Shown here in pieces: positions 35,148 through 47,410 of a stretch of DNA of 64,000 nucleotides. The stretch is from Siderastrea radians. Lineage: Eukaryota; Cnidaria; Anthozoa; Scleractinia; Rhizangiidae. The notes beneath the pieces were generated by a model. It ran no database searches. It was given only the letters and a program-made list of their open reading frames with translations, and was not told the origin of the DNA. Location: positions 28,576,441 through 28,640,440 of the forward strand of contig OZ024900.1 of assembly GCA_964017195.1 (NCBI GenBank), in the 5' to 3' direction. The position numbers and the translations under genes were made by a program. How positions within the stretch are numbered: position 1 is the stretch's first letter; the number at the start of each line of letters is the position of its first letter.

Positions 35148-35158
35148 GCTATTCGTCC
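35148..35158. repeat. 11-base target duplication, right copy
   Basis: GCTATTCGTCC, matching 31972-31982. Confidence 0.85.
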
Positions 35159-35164
35159 ACTGAT

Positions 35165-35360
35165 TTCAGATCGTAATTGAATTTGGAAATGTTGGTTTTT
35201 GTGGAGGAAGGAAAACCAGAGTACCCGGAGAAAAACCCTCTGAGCAAGGACGAGAACCAGCAACAAACTCAACCCACATACGACAACGGGACCGGGAATC
35301 GAACCCAGGCCACATTGTTGGTAGGCGAGTGCTCTCAGTCCTGCTCCCCTAATGATTCTA
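35165..35360 (-). repeat. tRNA-derived SINE-like repeat, second copy
   Basis: On the minus strand it carries the B-box-like GGGTTCGATTCCC and a tail resembling 3480-3560 (CTCCGGTTTTCCTTCC). Related to the copy at 3395-3620. Confidence 0.55.
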
Positions 35361-35380
35361 AATCGATCTAAATAAATTAC

Positions 35381-35534
35381 CTTTTAGTTTTTTCACTGCA
35401 CAGGGTGTCATTTCTCCATCAATCTGCACCAGGCCCTTGTAAACTTCACCAAATGCGCCTTCCCCTAACTCTTCTTGAAGTTTGATGTCTGATCTTGGAA
35501 ACTCACGCCAGTCTCCCCGCATCCACAATTCTGT
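35381..35534 (-). CDS. Receptor exon 13 (juxtamembrane and glycine loop)
   Basis: Phase-0 exon reading ELWMRGDWREFPRSDIKLQE, then LGEGAFGEVYKG and CAVKKLK. LGEGAFGEVYKG is the ATP-binding glycine loop and the first Lys of AVKK is the catalytic lysine. The last base passes to the alpha-C exon. Confidence 0.94.
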
Positions 35535-36768
35535 CTGGAAACAACAACAACAACAAAAATAAATAAATAGAACAAAAAACCAAAACCAAAAAAAAAATGT
35601 ATTTCGTTACTACCTCGATTAGCTTCGCTATTTGCATGTAGTCATTATTTGTAATATATTGATTTTTTCTTGTAAATAAAGTTTTGTTGTTGTTGTTGTT
35701 GTTGTTGCTGTTGTTGTTGTACTTTTCCTTGTTTATTTACTCGACTGCGGATTTAACTTGCTAAAAAAACCAAAACACGCACAAAAAAAGTTAACATATT
35801 TTCGGAAGATTTTGAAGTTATAGAGCCGACAATTGCATCCAATTCCACATCAATTAAAATCCAAATCAATATAGTTTTTGTAAGTGACCGCTTGCAAATT
35901 CGTCAAAATGTCGTTCTTTCTTCACAAAACAAAAAAAAACGCACCCAGTACTCTAACCAACGTTTGGAATTGTATAAGGCTTTTTGTAAGCCAAAAGGAT
36001 TCTAAAAATAATCTGTAGTAACTATATAGGCAAAAGTGACACACAATTGCAATGCATATAGGATATCACTTTTGATATCACAGTTTCCATGACCGTAGAC
36101 TCAGCATTTCAAATGAACAAGGTTTGACCTAATATGGAGTCAACAGGTTAAAGTACCCTCCGTTCCCGGACGTTCGAAAGTCCATGAAGAGTAACCTGGG
36201 ATTAAAAATTAATTAAGATTTATGTTTGGGTACTGACTGCTTTTTTTTATTGACAATCTAATCTTAGCTAATTTTGCGGATTTTCCTTCGATCCAGGAAA
36301 ATTGATCCGTGAAAATTAACTCCCGCTAAAAAAATAATGTGCGAAAATGAGCAGTATAACGATTGTCCTCTGTACAGTTGCAACATAACAGTCACTGTTG
36401 TCTCTGGGTAAATTTAAAAAACAACTGCAGACGAGACCATTTCCTGTTTCGTTTTGGCAACTTGTGTTATAATCGACGAGCGAGGACATGTGCACTGTAA
36501 ATAAGTAAAATATAGGAAAAACTGTTATTTTCCTTGTTGCTGTATACAAGGTTTTGTTAGTCAAAGACCGGAGAAAAAATTGCTCGAAACTGCGAAAAAT
36601 TGCTCCCAGTGATGAAGTCTGAAATCCAAATTCGCAAAAATCTGTTTCCTCAAAACACAAAAAAATTTGCAACCCACAAAACTAAACTCCCGCGAAAATT
36701 TTTCACCACACGGTAGTATCCGATTTAAGAAGAAAATGCTGTTTATTAACAGAAGGCTTTGTATTTAC
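35535..36768. other. Receptor intron, simple repeats only
   Basis: Contains CAA and GTT trinucleotide runs (35540-35560, 35685-35720). No exon recognised. Confidence 0.5.
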
Positions 36769-36896
36769 CTGATCATATTCCGGCTCGGGTTTTGGTTTAC
36801 AAGTTGGTCGAAACTTTAGGCAGATAACTACGATGAATAAAACAGCTAAGCTGAGAGGCAGCACGATGATCAGCACCAAATTCCTGACGAATCTGT
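36769..36896 (-). CDS. Receptor exon 12 (transmembrane segment)
   Basis: Reads RFVRNLVLIIVLPLSLAVLF then IVVICLKFRPTC and an acidic stretch ending EYDQ. One hydrophobic helix of about 25 residues followed by basic stop-transfer residues marks the single membrane span. Confidence 0.92.
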
Positions 36897-37619
36897 CTAC
36901 AAAATTCAAATTCTGTTAGTGAGTTTTCATAGAACGATGTGAGGGTATCGTCATAAAGAAGTCAAAGGAAGAAGTAAACAAACAGATTACAGCTAGTGCT
37001 CTTACGATATACTTGCACCTGAGGATAAACGGAATCCAAGAGTTACAATAAGACATGCCTAACTAATCCTTGCAACGAATGAACTTAAAAGTCAGTTGCA
37101 AGCTCAAATAGAGGAAAAACACCCCAGAAAAGAAACCACTTGTGAGCGAGGATCCTAGCTGTGCCAAACAAATAATGTAGCCACCCGCGAACGACTGATG
37201 AAACTAGTTAATTGGCGAATTTTCAGACGGATAGCAACTGGTTTCGAAATAAAAGGCTAGCTTTAGTTTTGTGAAAGCCAACAGTAATTCGGAATTTGGC
37301 GAAGGAAAAATTCAAGATACCGAATGTAATGTGTAAGTTTCCAGAATTGCTCGACATTACGGAGTGTTGCACCATCGTACCAAGAGTACCCCATAGCTCA
37401 GCGGTGGAGCATCTAACAGGCACCTGGATTGTACACTATTTTGGTTGAACAGGAATTAAGGATATGAAAAAATTTAAAAAGAATTTGCGACGTGCGTGCA
37501 TACCCTGCTGTACCTAAAGACGTGTTCTTAACTTATTGGCATTTATATAAAAATATCTCAAAGTAGAATTTTTAGCTTTTCTCGAAATAGCGATTTACTG
37601 AACTCGACCGAGTGCCATT

Positions 37620-38730
37620 TGAATTTATGTATCAAAAAATGGGGGTCACCGATTTCGTTTAGGAGAAAACGACCTGTCATTTCTCTGAACTGCTCAGCTT
37701 TCATAGGGCTGATTTAGGCGGTACGACTTTTACTTACGACTGTCCTATGTGACTTTTGCAGCGCGCGCTGTTCGCTTCAAGCAATTATCGTATACATCTC
37801 TATTCTAACATTTTGATTGTGCTACGACTGTAGTAGGGTTTTTTAAAACATGTTTCAAAATCCTACGACATTTTTCGTGTTGTGTGCAACTGCCGTGAAG
37901 ATGTTGTACGTCTGATTTACACGACACGATTCGCGGTTGTGGACGTGACGTGAACAGGTCGCATATTACAGTCGTAAGGAAAAATCGTACCGTCTAAATC
38001 GGCCCATAAAAAAAACCTATCAAGTTCCGATGTTGCACGCGCTTGTGCGCGCGCTAATCCCGCAAAAAAAAAAGATACGCAGAAAGGATGCGCAATGCAA
38101 TTTAAGGTGATTCCATTAATAATAATAATAATAATGTTTATTACTTCTATAGCGCTTTTTACATTTAGATATGATCAAAAGCGCTTTACAAATCCTTTCT
38201 GATAATAAATTACATGATTTAAACAAATTGTCTAAAAACTAAATGACTAACTAAACTATTTACATTATATTGCATAGGACAGCTAAAGAAAATTGGAATA
38301 AGCAATTCTGAATAAATGCGTTTTTAGCATGGTCTTGAAAGTAATTATATTAGTCTGGTCTCTTATCCCTTTTGGCAGTGCATTCCAGGTTTTGGGGGCA
38401 GATGCCCTGAACGATCTATCACCTAATGTGACTTTGTACCGACAAGTCGGATCATCAAGGATCAGTCCATTGGACGCTGACCGTAGAGAAAATCTATTGT
38501 TTCCCTTAATAGATAGTAGGTTACTTAAATACTGCGGTGTTTTCATTCAATTGCATTACGCATCTTTTCCGAATTACGCATCTTTTCCTGTGCATCATTA
38601 ATTTTTTGCGTGATTAGGGCGTGCACGAGCGCGTGCACCTTGGGAACTTTATAGGTTTTCTATGAAAGCTGAGCTACCTCAGAGAAATAAATCTCTTAAA
38701 CGAGCTCGGTGACCCCCATCTTTTAACCCT
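37620..38730. mobile_element. Inverted-repeat element carrying a LINE fragment
   Basis: 37625-37710 (GGGGGTCACCGA ... CTCAGCTTTCATAG) pairs with 38650-38725 in reverse, and 38030-38115 pairs with 38560-38640. The centre is occupied by the LINE remnant. Confidence 0.6.
38117..38555 (-). mobile_element. Non-LTR retrotransposon 3' end (RT C-terminus)
   Basis: The minus-strand frame (38283-38546) reads GDRSFRASAPKTWNALPKGI then FKTMLKTHLFRIAY, the typical C-terminus of CR1/L2/jockey-like reverse transcriptases (FS..AP..WN.LP..IR ... FK..LKT.LF). It ends in a (TAA)n tail at 38117-38135, as expected of a 5'-truncated LINE insertion. Confidence 0.85.
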
Positions 38731-38734
38731 ATTC

Positions 38735-39960
38735 AGACTGGGGGGGCCTTTTCGAACCCCCCCCCCAGAAAAATGCCGATAACTCTTACACCGAAATAGC
38801 TATGGGGCTGAAATTTTATGACTTTTCCTAAAATTTATCTGGGGACATTTTGGTGTCACTTTCATGTCAGTGGGATCGCCCATGTTTCCATGGCAACCAG
38901 TTTTTGACACATAGGTTTTCAAAAAATTAAAAAATGGTCAATTTTTCCATTTTTGATCTTGTTCTTTGACTTAGAGTGCCTTTTCTCGCTATAATAGTTC
39001 GTTCTTGTAACTAGTTCTTAAAAGGCACCATTAATTTTTGACATCAAATATTTGGGGGGGAGGGGTGGGTAAATTTTGCTCTCTTTAACTTATAGGCAAA
39101 ACCTTTGTAAGATTTATTAGATAAGGCTTCCAAACTCAATTATTTTTACATTTAACATTAGTTTGATAAGTATGCCATACATTCTGATCCGTTTTTCTCT
39201 TAGAATTCATTTTCCTATAGGGAAAAAAATTAATTAGAAAAATCCAATATGGCGGATCCAAGATGGCGGATCTAAGATGGCAAAAATAAATTATTCATGA
39301 TTATTTTGCATAAACTATTTGGTTTTGCTATGCTTATGTATTTTTGATGTAAAAAAGCCTTCCTCAGTCATTTGTTTTCAATAATAGTAGCATTTATCTG
39401 AATTTGAACTTTCAGTGCCAGTGCTGTGGAAGCCCACTTTGTAGCAAGCATGCCTTCATGAGCTGTATCAAATGTGTGAAGGAGGTGTAATGACGGCACC
39501 CCAAAGTATGACGTCATCATAGTAATGACGTCACACTAGTAACTATGGAGACAAAACAATCCATAACATTGCAAAGGAGAAACAACTCAATATTAACTGA
39601 TGATTATGAAAAAACCATGATTTCTTAACACGTTTCTTCGCATATATGACGTCATTGTAACGTCATTTGGACCCGTGATCTATCAACAATCTTAAAAAGT
39701 TGCATCTATTATTTATAAATGTCAATGAGATGATTTTACTGTGATTTTTAAGATTTCAAGCATGTCTATTAAAAAATATTTCAAAATCGTTAAATAACAC
39801 AGAATGACGTCATTATGACGTCATATTTTATTCCCCTCGGTCATAACTGGGTGGGGCGGTTTCTTGTATCAAGATGAACATTGTGTGAAAATTTCATTGG
39901 CCTAGCCCCAGTGGTTCCAGAGATACAGAGAGGGGGGTCCGAAGAGCCCCCCCCCCCCCT
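38735..39960. repeat. Dispersed repeat family B, copy 1
   Basis: Begins near TTTTAACCCTATTCAGACTG with poly-G/C runs, contains TTCCATGGCAACC and several AAGATGGCGG and TGACGTCA motifs. Related in order and sequence to 41440-42005. Confidence 0.55.
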
Positions 39961-40656
39961 GGCACACGGTCTAGTACAATATGTCGCGATTTTGAGAAAA
40001 GTTAAAAATTCTGCTTTGAGATATTTTTATTTAAATGCCGACCCTCTTTACGTACAGCAGCGTATGTACGCTCGCTGCAAATTTGTTAATTCATTTCATA
40101 ATCTTGATTCCTGTTCAACTAAAATAGTATACAATACAAGATAAATGACTGTTGTTGAACTGTTCCAATATTTCAATACAAGCAATGACTTTTTAAAGCA
40201 ATTATAGTTCTCATTTCTGATTACTAGGGTTTCTCAGGAAAACCTCGCGGATCGTAAACTTGCTATTAATGGCTATCCATTTTGTGAAAAAACAAGCTCG
40301 GTGACCCCCTATTATTGCATTTTTGAAAGATTCTAAACATAAATACCAACTGGACCAAGTTTTAGAAAATTTTAAATATTCCTTCTTTTTCGATGGAATC
40401 ACCTCAAGGGAATCACCTTAAAAGGACTGTTGGTGACAATGACTTACGTTCTGACAACCTGAGCGGAAGTCACCATCAGAGTCAAGTCACCATCAGAGTC
40501 AAGTCACCATCGGAGTCAATATATTAAGGAACTACAGTAATGCAATTCTGAACGGTTGTTATCCAACATATTTATCCACTCTCTGTTTAGTTTACCCACA
40601 AGCTTAGACAGGGGTTTTCCATGGCCACCAGAATAATACGTCTCAATGGTACTTAC

Positions 40657-40947
40657 CAGGCAGTGTGCCTTGTGTTACTGAGACACCGTCAGACCTTCCA
40701 TATTTGTTGTTACTGGACAATCGAATAATGTATTCTGTAGCGGGTTCCAAATCCTTCATCATCATCCCTGTCCAAGCGAACGGTAGTGTCCGTAGTACTG
40801 TGAAGTTGTCCGAAGTTTCTTTCTTTCGTTCGATGGTATAGTTGTCTATCCGGTAATAACTGCCATATTTTGGCTTATCCCAGGTTAATATAAAATACCG
40901 TGTCTGTACATTTGTTGCTTTCAAGTCTCTAGGAGGCTGTGGCTTCT
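40657..40947 (-). CDS. Receptor exon 11 (membrane-proximal FN3)
   Basis: Reads KPQPPRDLKATNVQTRYFIL, TWDKPKYGSYYRIDNYTIER and LEPATEYIIRLSSNNKYGRS, a fibronectin III domain with the usual Trp, L.P.T.Y and N..G.S features. One-exon domain; ends in phase 1 into the transmembrane exon. Confidence 0.9.
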
Positions 40948-41439
40948 CTTATTGTTTGGAAAAAAACAAAACAAAGCAAGCATTCAGCTGTAATGGATGA
41001 AGATGAATAATATACAAGCCTGCCATAAACCCTTTGTGGCTGGATTAACCCTCGGACGAACAACCAAACTCAAACCCCCCCACCCGTGGTACAAGGGGGT
41101 AAATGGATCCGATCCCCCCTTGGATTTTTGCTATGTTACAATATTTTGAAAAGATTTCGCTTTTGGTAGATAGCCTGTGATTAACTGAATTCAGAACGGC
41201 AATGTTGAAACCAAGGGACAACGATAAAGAAGCCTCCAAATAACTTTACATACAGGGAACATTATCCGAAAGTTCAGAACAACATGCATTTTCGATTAAA
41301 AAAGAAAGATCTAAAGGGAATAAATTAAGGCTATTATTTTACTGATTTTTTCTTGAATTTTCCTCCAGTAGCGTGGCTTCTACAATCAGATCAAAACTGC
41401 TTAGGCACTCGTGTTCGTCTTTATTCAAAATTGTAACTC

Positions 41440-42005
41440 AAATTTTAACCCTAGTTAGCCTGGGGGGGGGAGACATTGTGCCCGCGCTGACTTTAAAGAA
41501 TTATAGCTTTTAAACGGGAAGACGAATAATCACCAAATCTCGTGACTTTTCCTGAAATTTATCAGAGAAAATTTTCCTGTGTCAATGATATGTCTATGAT
41601 GATTGACGTTTCCATAGCAACCGTCTACTCAGGAGCTGTTTTGGCCATTTTCTGTCTTTTCTCAGTTTCTCTTTTAAAGTTTTTCCCCCCTCATTTGTAA
41701 GAAGATAATCCTTTACTTTTTTCTGCTTGTTTTGAACTTAAACAAATTCATATATTTTTCGATGACGTCATTGTCAAATGTATGACTGCTTGCTCGGGAT
41801 TCAAGATGGCGGCTCAAAATTCAAAATGGCTGCTTCGTGACGTCATAGTGATGTCATGAAACGTCATAATCGACACGTCATAAACCCAATCCGTTAAGCT
41901 AATGACGTGCTTAAAACGTGCCAAGTTTCATGACAAGAGCGTGAATACTTTACGACATCTATAGGGAGAGGACACTCAGAAACTCAAAAAAAGCCCAGGC
42001 AAAAT
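41440..42005. repeat. Dispersed repeat family B, copy 2
   Basis: Starts TTTTAACCCTAGTTAGCCTG followed by a G run; shares GTGACTTTTCCTGAAATTTA-like and TTTCCATAGCAACCG blocks with 38735-39960. Confidence 0.55.
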
Positions 42006-42615
42006 AGGGTAAATACATTCTGTAGTTAAGGAACTGGCCAGCATTGAGTTAAAGGGAAAAGTGTAAAAAAAAAACGGTTTTCGGTGTTTACCTACTTTTA
42101 ATATTTTTGTTAAGATTGTTACAGTCTTGTTTTTCGGATGGCTTTAATTGTATATATCTTTATAATGAGGGCACCTGTGTATTCTAAGCCTGGTATGGTC
42201 CACCCTGAATAAATTTAGCGACTAGTTGCTAACTTGATAGGCGTTCGGAAGCTTATAGATATTTACCGCTTACGAAAAAATCTCCAAATACTAGTTAGAA
42301 GTCAAAAAGAATTTAAAAAAAGAAAAAAAGGGGAACACATGTACATCGAGATTCCTTCAGATTTGGGGCCGAGTTGAGACCGACTACTGGAATATTCCGT
42401 TCCATTTGGCACTTTTTCGCGCGGAACTGTACTTGCAGTGCCTTTTCTTTTTATTAAATTGTCTGGCTGATTTTCAAAAACCCTCACCATTTTTCAAAGG
42501 TAACCTCGATTGCTTTTTTTGCTGAATATCTTTCTGTTTTTACCAAACAGAACACCCTCGATCTACAGTGTTTATTCTTGAAAACCCTAGAGGTCCACTT
42601 TTCTTCACTATTTAC

Positions 42616-42752
42616 CTAAAACAAATATGGCAGTGATTTGCTGTCCTGGTGCAGTATCAAGTCCTTCTATCAAATGAGAAATAGCTTCAACTTTTGTTGT
42701 CGTGTTTGTATTAATTGTAGCTAAGACTGTAACGTCTGCCTTCAGACTGCCA
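42616..42752 (-). CDS. Receptor exon 10 (SEA-like domain, C-terminal part)
   Basis: Reads GSLKADVTVLATINTNTTTK and VEAISHLIEGLDTAPGQQIT. With exons 8 and 9 it forms a SEA-like fold; the FSGSLKAD junction sits where SEA domains have their G-S(V/I) cleavage site. Confidence 0.85.
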
Positions 42753-43288
42753 CTGCAACGAAATAAGAAATAAACACGTGTTTACTTTATTTTCCATTGT
42801 CTTTTCGCACTAAGCAAACTTCTTTTGACCCTGGTCAAAGTATATGTGTCTATCAATTTGATCTGCTTGATTTTTTCAGGTGTAGACAACAGTCTTCCAA
42901 ACCTGACACAAAGCTTCTCAAATTCCGCCGCCGCTTCTTTTCTTATGGATCGAAAAACTGGCCAGTAACAACGTACACATGAACATAATATTATCCATAA
43001 TATTAATATTATAACTGTCGCAGCATACAACACCATGATAAATGAACGTAAAGTAAATGCAAATGTTGTAAAACCGAAATGCACAATAACAACAAAACAA
43101 CAACAATAAAGCTAAATAGTCTTCGTCCCCAAGACAAGAGAGTAATTTTGTTATTTGTATACTATTTATTCATTTATTTTTCTTATTTTTAAAGAGTCAA
43201 GTTTTCACGGTTCTTTTATGTGGTATTGTTTAATTTGTCCATGATTGGTGCAATTTGTGACAGTTGACAAGCACAAGCAGGATCATAC

Positions 43289-43353
43289 CTAAAGCTCAGA
43301 ACTCTGACGTCATATATCTTCAAAACAGAAGATTTATTGAAATGACGCGTTAT
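43289..43353 (-). CDS. Receptor exon 9 (SEA-like domain, middle)
   Basis: 65-base phase-0 exon reading ITRHFNKSSVLKIYDVRVLS; ends with two bases that complete Ser with exon 10. Without it, exons 8 and 10 are out of frame, which supports the call. Confidence 0.85.
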
Positions 43354-43433
43354 CTGTAAAGCAAATGAAAATTGATTGAATTTTTCATATTTAGCCATAT
43401 GCCAGGAAAATGTGGGCCATGCTGTAACATGAA

Positions 43434-43434
43434 C

Positions 43435-43484
<50 letters not shown>
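43434..43484. repeat. (CA)n microsatellite
   Basis: About 25 CA units in the intron between exons 8 and 9; open frames across it are artefacts. Confidence 0.95.
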
Positions 43485-43489
<5 letters not shown>

Positions 43490-43544
43490 CCATCCACTGA
43501 TCAATTGTGGACAAAACCTTATAGCAAATCAAACCGAGTCATAC

Positions 43545-43660
43545 CATGGTTCTGATTTTGTCCTCCATCTCCACAAATGTTTTGCTGCTACAGTTTAGGA
43601 GGTTGTTATCAAATTCTGTGTCCAACACCAGTTGAAAGGCCACATCAACGATGACAACAC
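43545..43660 (-). CDS. Receptor exon 8 (SEA-like domain, N-terminal part)
   Basis: Reads VVIVDVAFQLVLDTEFDNNL then LNCSSKTFVEMEDKIRTM. The pattern of a beta strand, L.N..S..F..M...I helix is that of SEA domain N-termini. Confidence 0.85.
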
Positions 43661-44200
43661 CTGCAAAGAGAATTGTGTCTATTTCCTTTTTGTTTTCAAA
43701 GTTGATGTAATCATTCCTTTCTATGATGATATGTAGTTCTGGAGAAATTTTGTTGCGGTATAGAAACGCAAAACGCGCTTTTCTTTGTCCATTTCCTCAT
43801 GAAAACACGGACAAAATGAATATGTACGTCATTCAATATGTTTCAGTAACAGTACGAAAATTGAAACCCTTTTTTTTTACCTGCAAACGAAAATAACTGA
43901 AAATCAAAAGCGATTCAAGGGAAGGATGCATGAATCCATGCGATTTCATTCTGCATGACTTTTAGCGTTTGCAACTAAACACGCGGGAGTTTCTGAGCGT
44001 TGAAGAGGGAGGAGAAAAACATAAAACGAGAAAACGAACTTTTGAACTTTTTGTTTCTTTAAAGATAACACAAAGTATAATGAGCTATCTGTAAGTAATA
44101 TGTTGAACTTCACTGTTTTTCAAAAATGGAGAGCGAAATACAGGACAATTAAGCCAGCAGAACTAGGCCTCATGCAGGATCACAATAGTCCAGCACTTAC

Positions 44201-44497
44201 CAAATTGTAATGTTGTTATGACAAGAATCTTGCTAGATGGCCCATGACCGATTTCATTAAATGCGTTTACTTCTATCTGGTAGCTAGTTCGTGGATCGAG
44301 TCTCCTAATAACAGCCTCTTCGATAGTACTTGTAACATTTAGTTCATTGTGTAACCGGGACCCAAGGCGTCTGTATCTTATCCGGTATCCTAGCAATTGT
44401 TCCTTGTGCAAGGAAGGAGGGATGCGTTCCCAGGAGACGTGAATTACAGATGAGTTCAGAGGATAGCCTTTGAAGGAAGTTGGAGCGTCCTCGGGAA
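44201..44497 (-). CDS. Receptor exon 7 (first FN3 domain)
   Basis: Reads PEDAPTSFKGYPLNSSVIHV, SWERIPPSLHKEQLLGYRIR and LDPRTSYQIEVNAFNEIGHG: a standard FN3 domain (P..P, SW, GY.I.YR, L.P.T.Y...V.A.N..G.G). 297 bases, split-codon phases match both neighbours. Confidence 0.92.
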
Positions 44498-45056
44498 CTA
44501 ATCAGACAGAAGGAGCGCTAAATATTAATTCACTGTACTAAGCAACTTTGGAAACAAAGCACCTTAAAAATGGATAAATTCAATCGGCCGGATTCAAAGG
44601 CACTCCTTAGTTAACATGATTCACAGGAACCCTGTTAACTCAAGCGTTTCATTTCAGCCCCAAAATGGGGTCGTTTTGGTGAGTAGAATGCGTTCACATT
44701 TTAGGTGCTAATTTGGCTCTCCTAATTACCAGCATTTTCAGGGCTGGAGCAGACCCCCCCCCCCCCGCCTAAACGGAGTCTCAGTGTAGAAAATTAAGGT
44801 ATCTGATGTGGTAGTTTTTTCTCAATTATGATCGAAATTTGGCTTTCTGGGGGATAAAACAGATCTTTTGAATTACACGTGATTCATTTGTAAAATTTCT
44901 AGGACTTTTTTCCCAAAAATTCCTGACAAAAAAAAAAGGAAAAACAAACAAACACAAAAACAAATAGATTTATATTCAAATACCCAGAGACCTCATTTTC
45001 AGCGGCTAAGTTTCATTGCTGGCTAAGTTTCTGTGAGTGAATAAATTCTACTTTAC
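44498..45056. other. Receptor intron between FN3 and kringle exons
   Basis: No exon or mobile element recognised; a C run at 44755-44766. Confidence 0.5.
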
Positions 45057-45139
45057 CTCTAGGAGGACATCGTGATATGTTGCAGTATTCCCACCGAACT
45101 TTAGGGTCAGCGGTGTAGCACCACGGTCCATCCGGAGCA
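45057..45139 (-). CDS. Receptor exon 6 (kringle, C-terminal part)
   Basis: Reads [20 protein letters not shown] and ISRCPPR, the second half of a kringle (GPWCYT ... W.YC.I..C). The acceptor taken is GGCAG at 45140-45144, which gives an in-frame join to exon 5. Bases 45140-45150 look like former kringle coding sequence (NPEG region) now left in the intron. Confidence 0.8.
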
Positions 45140-45150
45140 CTGCCTTCCGG

Positions 45151-45153
45151 GTT
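45151..45153. repeat. 3-base target duplication (GTT), left copy
   Basis: GTT before the element start; GTT again at 48511-48513. Confidence 0.7.
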
Positions 45154-45169
45154 CCCAGGTAAAATTGTG

Positions 45170-45620
45170 AGGCGGGATCCCGCCAATCCCACCTGGAATC
45201 CCAGGTCTGTCCCAGGTGGGATCCCGCCTGAAGAAGGCGGGATCCCACCTGGGATCCCGCCTGGGATTATGAAACATCCCAGGTGGGATCCCGCCCTAAA
45301 TCCCAGGTGGGATCCCGCCAATCCCGCCTGAAATCATTAGCAGGATCCCACATCCATCCCAGGTGGGATCCCGCCTTAAATCCCAGGTGGAATCCCACCA
45401 ATCCCGCCAGAAATCATTGGTTTTATCCTGCATCCATCCCAGGTGGGATCCTGCCTGAAATCATTGGTGGGATATCCTGCCTTAGATCCCAGGTGGGAAT
45501 TGAAATCCCTTCAATCCCACCGGTTACCATATACCAGGTGCAGAATCCCACATATCCAGCCCACAAAGGATCTTGCCAATTAATTCACCAGAAATTGTAA
45601 GTGGGATCCCAGGATCATTT
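45170..45620. repeat. Left subterminal GGATCCC repeat array
   Basis: More than ten copies of CCCAGGTGGGATCCCGCC variants. Confidence 0.9.
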
Positions 45621-47324
45621 GTACTGCTATAGTCTCGATCACTGCTCTGATCGAATGCTAACAGTGTAGCTGCCATCCCATGGACCAGGTATTCTGGGAT
45701 CCCACCATTTCATCCAGGTTACATTGATAAATTACTATTACACCTGTATATAAAGAAACACCTACTGCTAGCCTGTTTTGAATTCAAGCCATAGCTTTAA
45801 TTTCAAAATATCCATATAAATAACAAATAAAACACAGCTAGCTTGCATGGTCTGTAAACTTATTAAATAAATGAGTTGTAACATACAAGTCATATGTATA
45901 CCTTGAAAAACATTCTTACAGAAATTGCTTACAACTAATAAAAAATACCTTAAAACCTTTTCTTGGGAATATATTATTTTAGAGCATTAATTCACCACAA
46001 TTTCAGCACTCTGGAAACTAGCCATCTTTTACTGACGCAGTGAAGCTGCGCTTAAATGACATCTCCTCAAAGTTCACAAGAGTCTTCATATGACATATTG
46101 AATGTTATGTTTTTCGGACGTATGTACATGACCTACATGTGTGTGTTGTCCTCTGAAATTCACATCAGTGAAGACATTTTCAAGAATTGTAAACACAGTC
46201 AGTGACTGGAAGAAAATTTAAGTCAACACTGGGAAAATTACAATTATTTAATTCTGAATTGCTACACCTAGAACTTCTTTGAAATAAAGCTTCATCAGTA
46301 TTTACAAAGTGAATCAGACGACATTGTCTTGATTTTTCTTTTTTCAGCATTGTGTCCTGGTAGTTTGAGCTGTTATTAAAAGTGACTTAGCTTTAATACA
46401 TGAGCAGGCTACTCTTGACTTGACACTGCAGTGCTCTGGCCACGAGTGTCACAGCTGTTCTAACAGCAGTTGTATATACCTAGTAGAGCAAACAGAACAA
46501 ATTGTGCGATTAAAATCAGTTCTGAGTTATTGTTGTATTCAGTTAATAGTTCTGTTCTTTCAATTCTCTAGAAAATGATCTCTATTATTGCTTTCAAATC
46601 AAGACATTTTAAACTTAAGACATCAGTTATCTTGTGTCCTTTTACAAACTACAGCGATGAAACACTCTGCAGTGGAAAGGCACTGGAGAACATTTTATTT
46701 CGTGTTTCATTTTAACTTTTCTATAATTTGCACGATTGTCCCATAACTGCTTCTTCAGTTAAATAAACTCGCAAATTCAGCTTGGCTCAAATATAACTAG
46801 TTACATGTAAGCTTAGCTTCAAATTCAAGAAGACAGGAAAGAACATGATCTTCTTAGACTCGTTAATTTTGAAGCCAAATCTTTCATTACAAATCATTTT
46901 CCTTTTATCTTACCTCCTTCTGAAGAGTAGATATCCAAATTTTGTTCCTTTGAGGCATATATATATATCTTTTAAGCTTGACAGAATAGAAATCCAAGGA
47001 AACATGCGTTGAACATTTGACACAAACTTGAAATTTATGGCGCCGAAAAATTCAACCGTTTTCTCTGAGCCCGCAATGACAAGGCTGCTGACCAAAGCGG
47101 CTCATTCATTACCAGTCTCTCCCAACATGTTCATGATTCCAAAATGGCGGCTGCTCCTGGCTCCGTTTTGCTTGCTCACTTTCAGGATTGTATTCTGCGA
47201 AGAAGTCGCTTAACTGAATCGTTTTTTGGGACCTGTGGAGACTTAGAACAAATTTACCCCTGCAAAAGTTTGAAAACTATAGCTCTAAGTATTATAAATT
47301 TTCTTTCTACATATTTTTAATATC

Positions 47325-47410
47325 TATTAATTGTGTCCCCAAATTAGTATGGGATTTTCCCAGGCTATGTGGCCTTGACACATTAATAAAGTTTATCATC
47401 ATCATCATCA
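47325..47410 (+). repeat. LINE 3' tail fragment with (ATC)n
   Basis: TGTCCCCAAATTAGTATGGG followed by ATTTTCCCAGGCTATGTGGC and an (ATC)n run; the same tail occurs at 63690-63740 behind a LINE frame. Confidence 0.7.

Noticed and set aside
43216..43532. Cys/Val-repeat open frames
   Set aside because: Caused by the (CA)n microsatellite.
45140..45150. Alternative acceptor GGAAG at 45144-45148 for kringle exon 6
   Set aside because: With the exon 5 donor it puts GPWCYT out of frame; the GGCAG acceptor keeps it in frame.
45283..45600. Gly/Pro/Trp-rich frames such as SQVGSRQSR repeats
   Set aside because: They read through the GGATCCC subterminal repeat array of the transposon.
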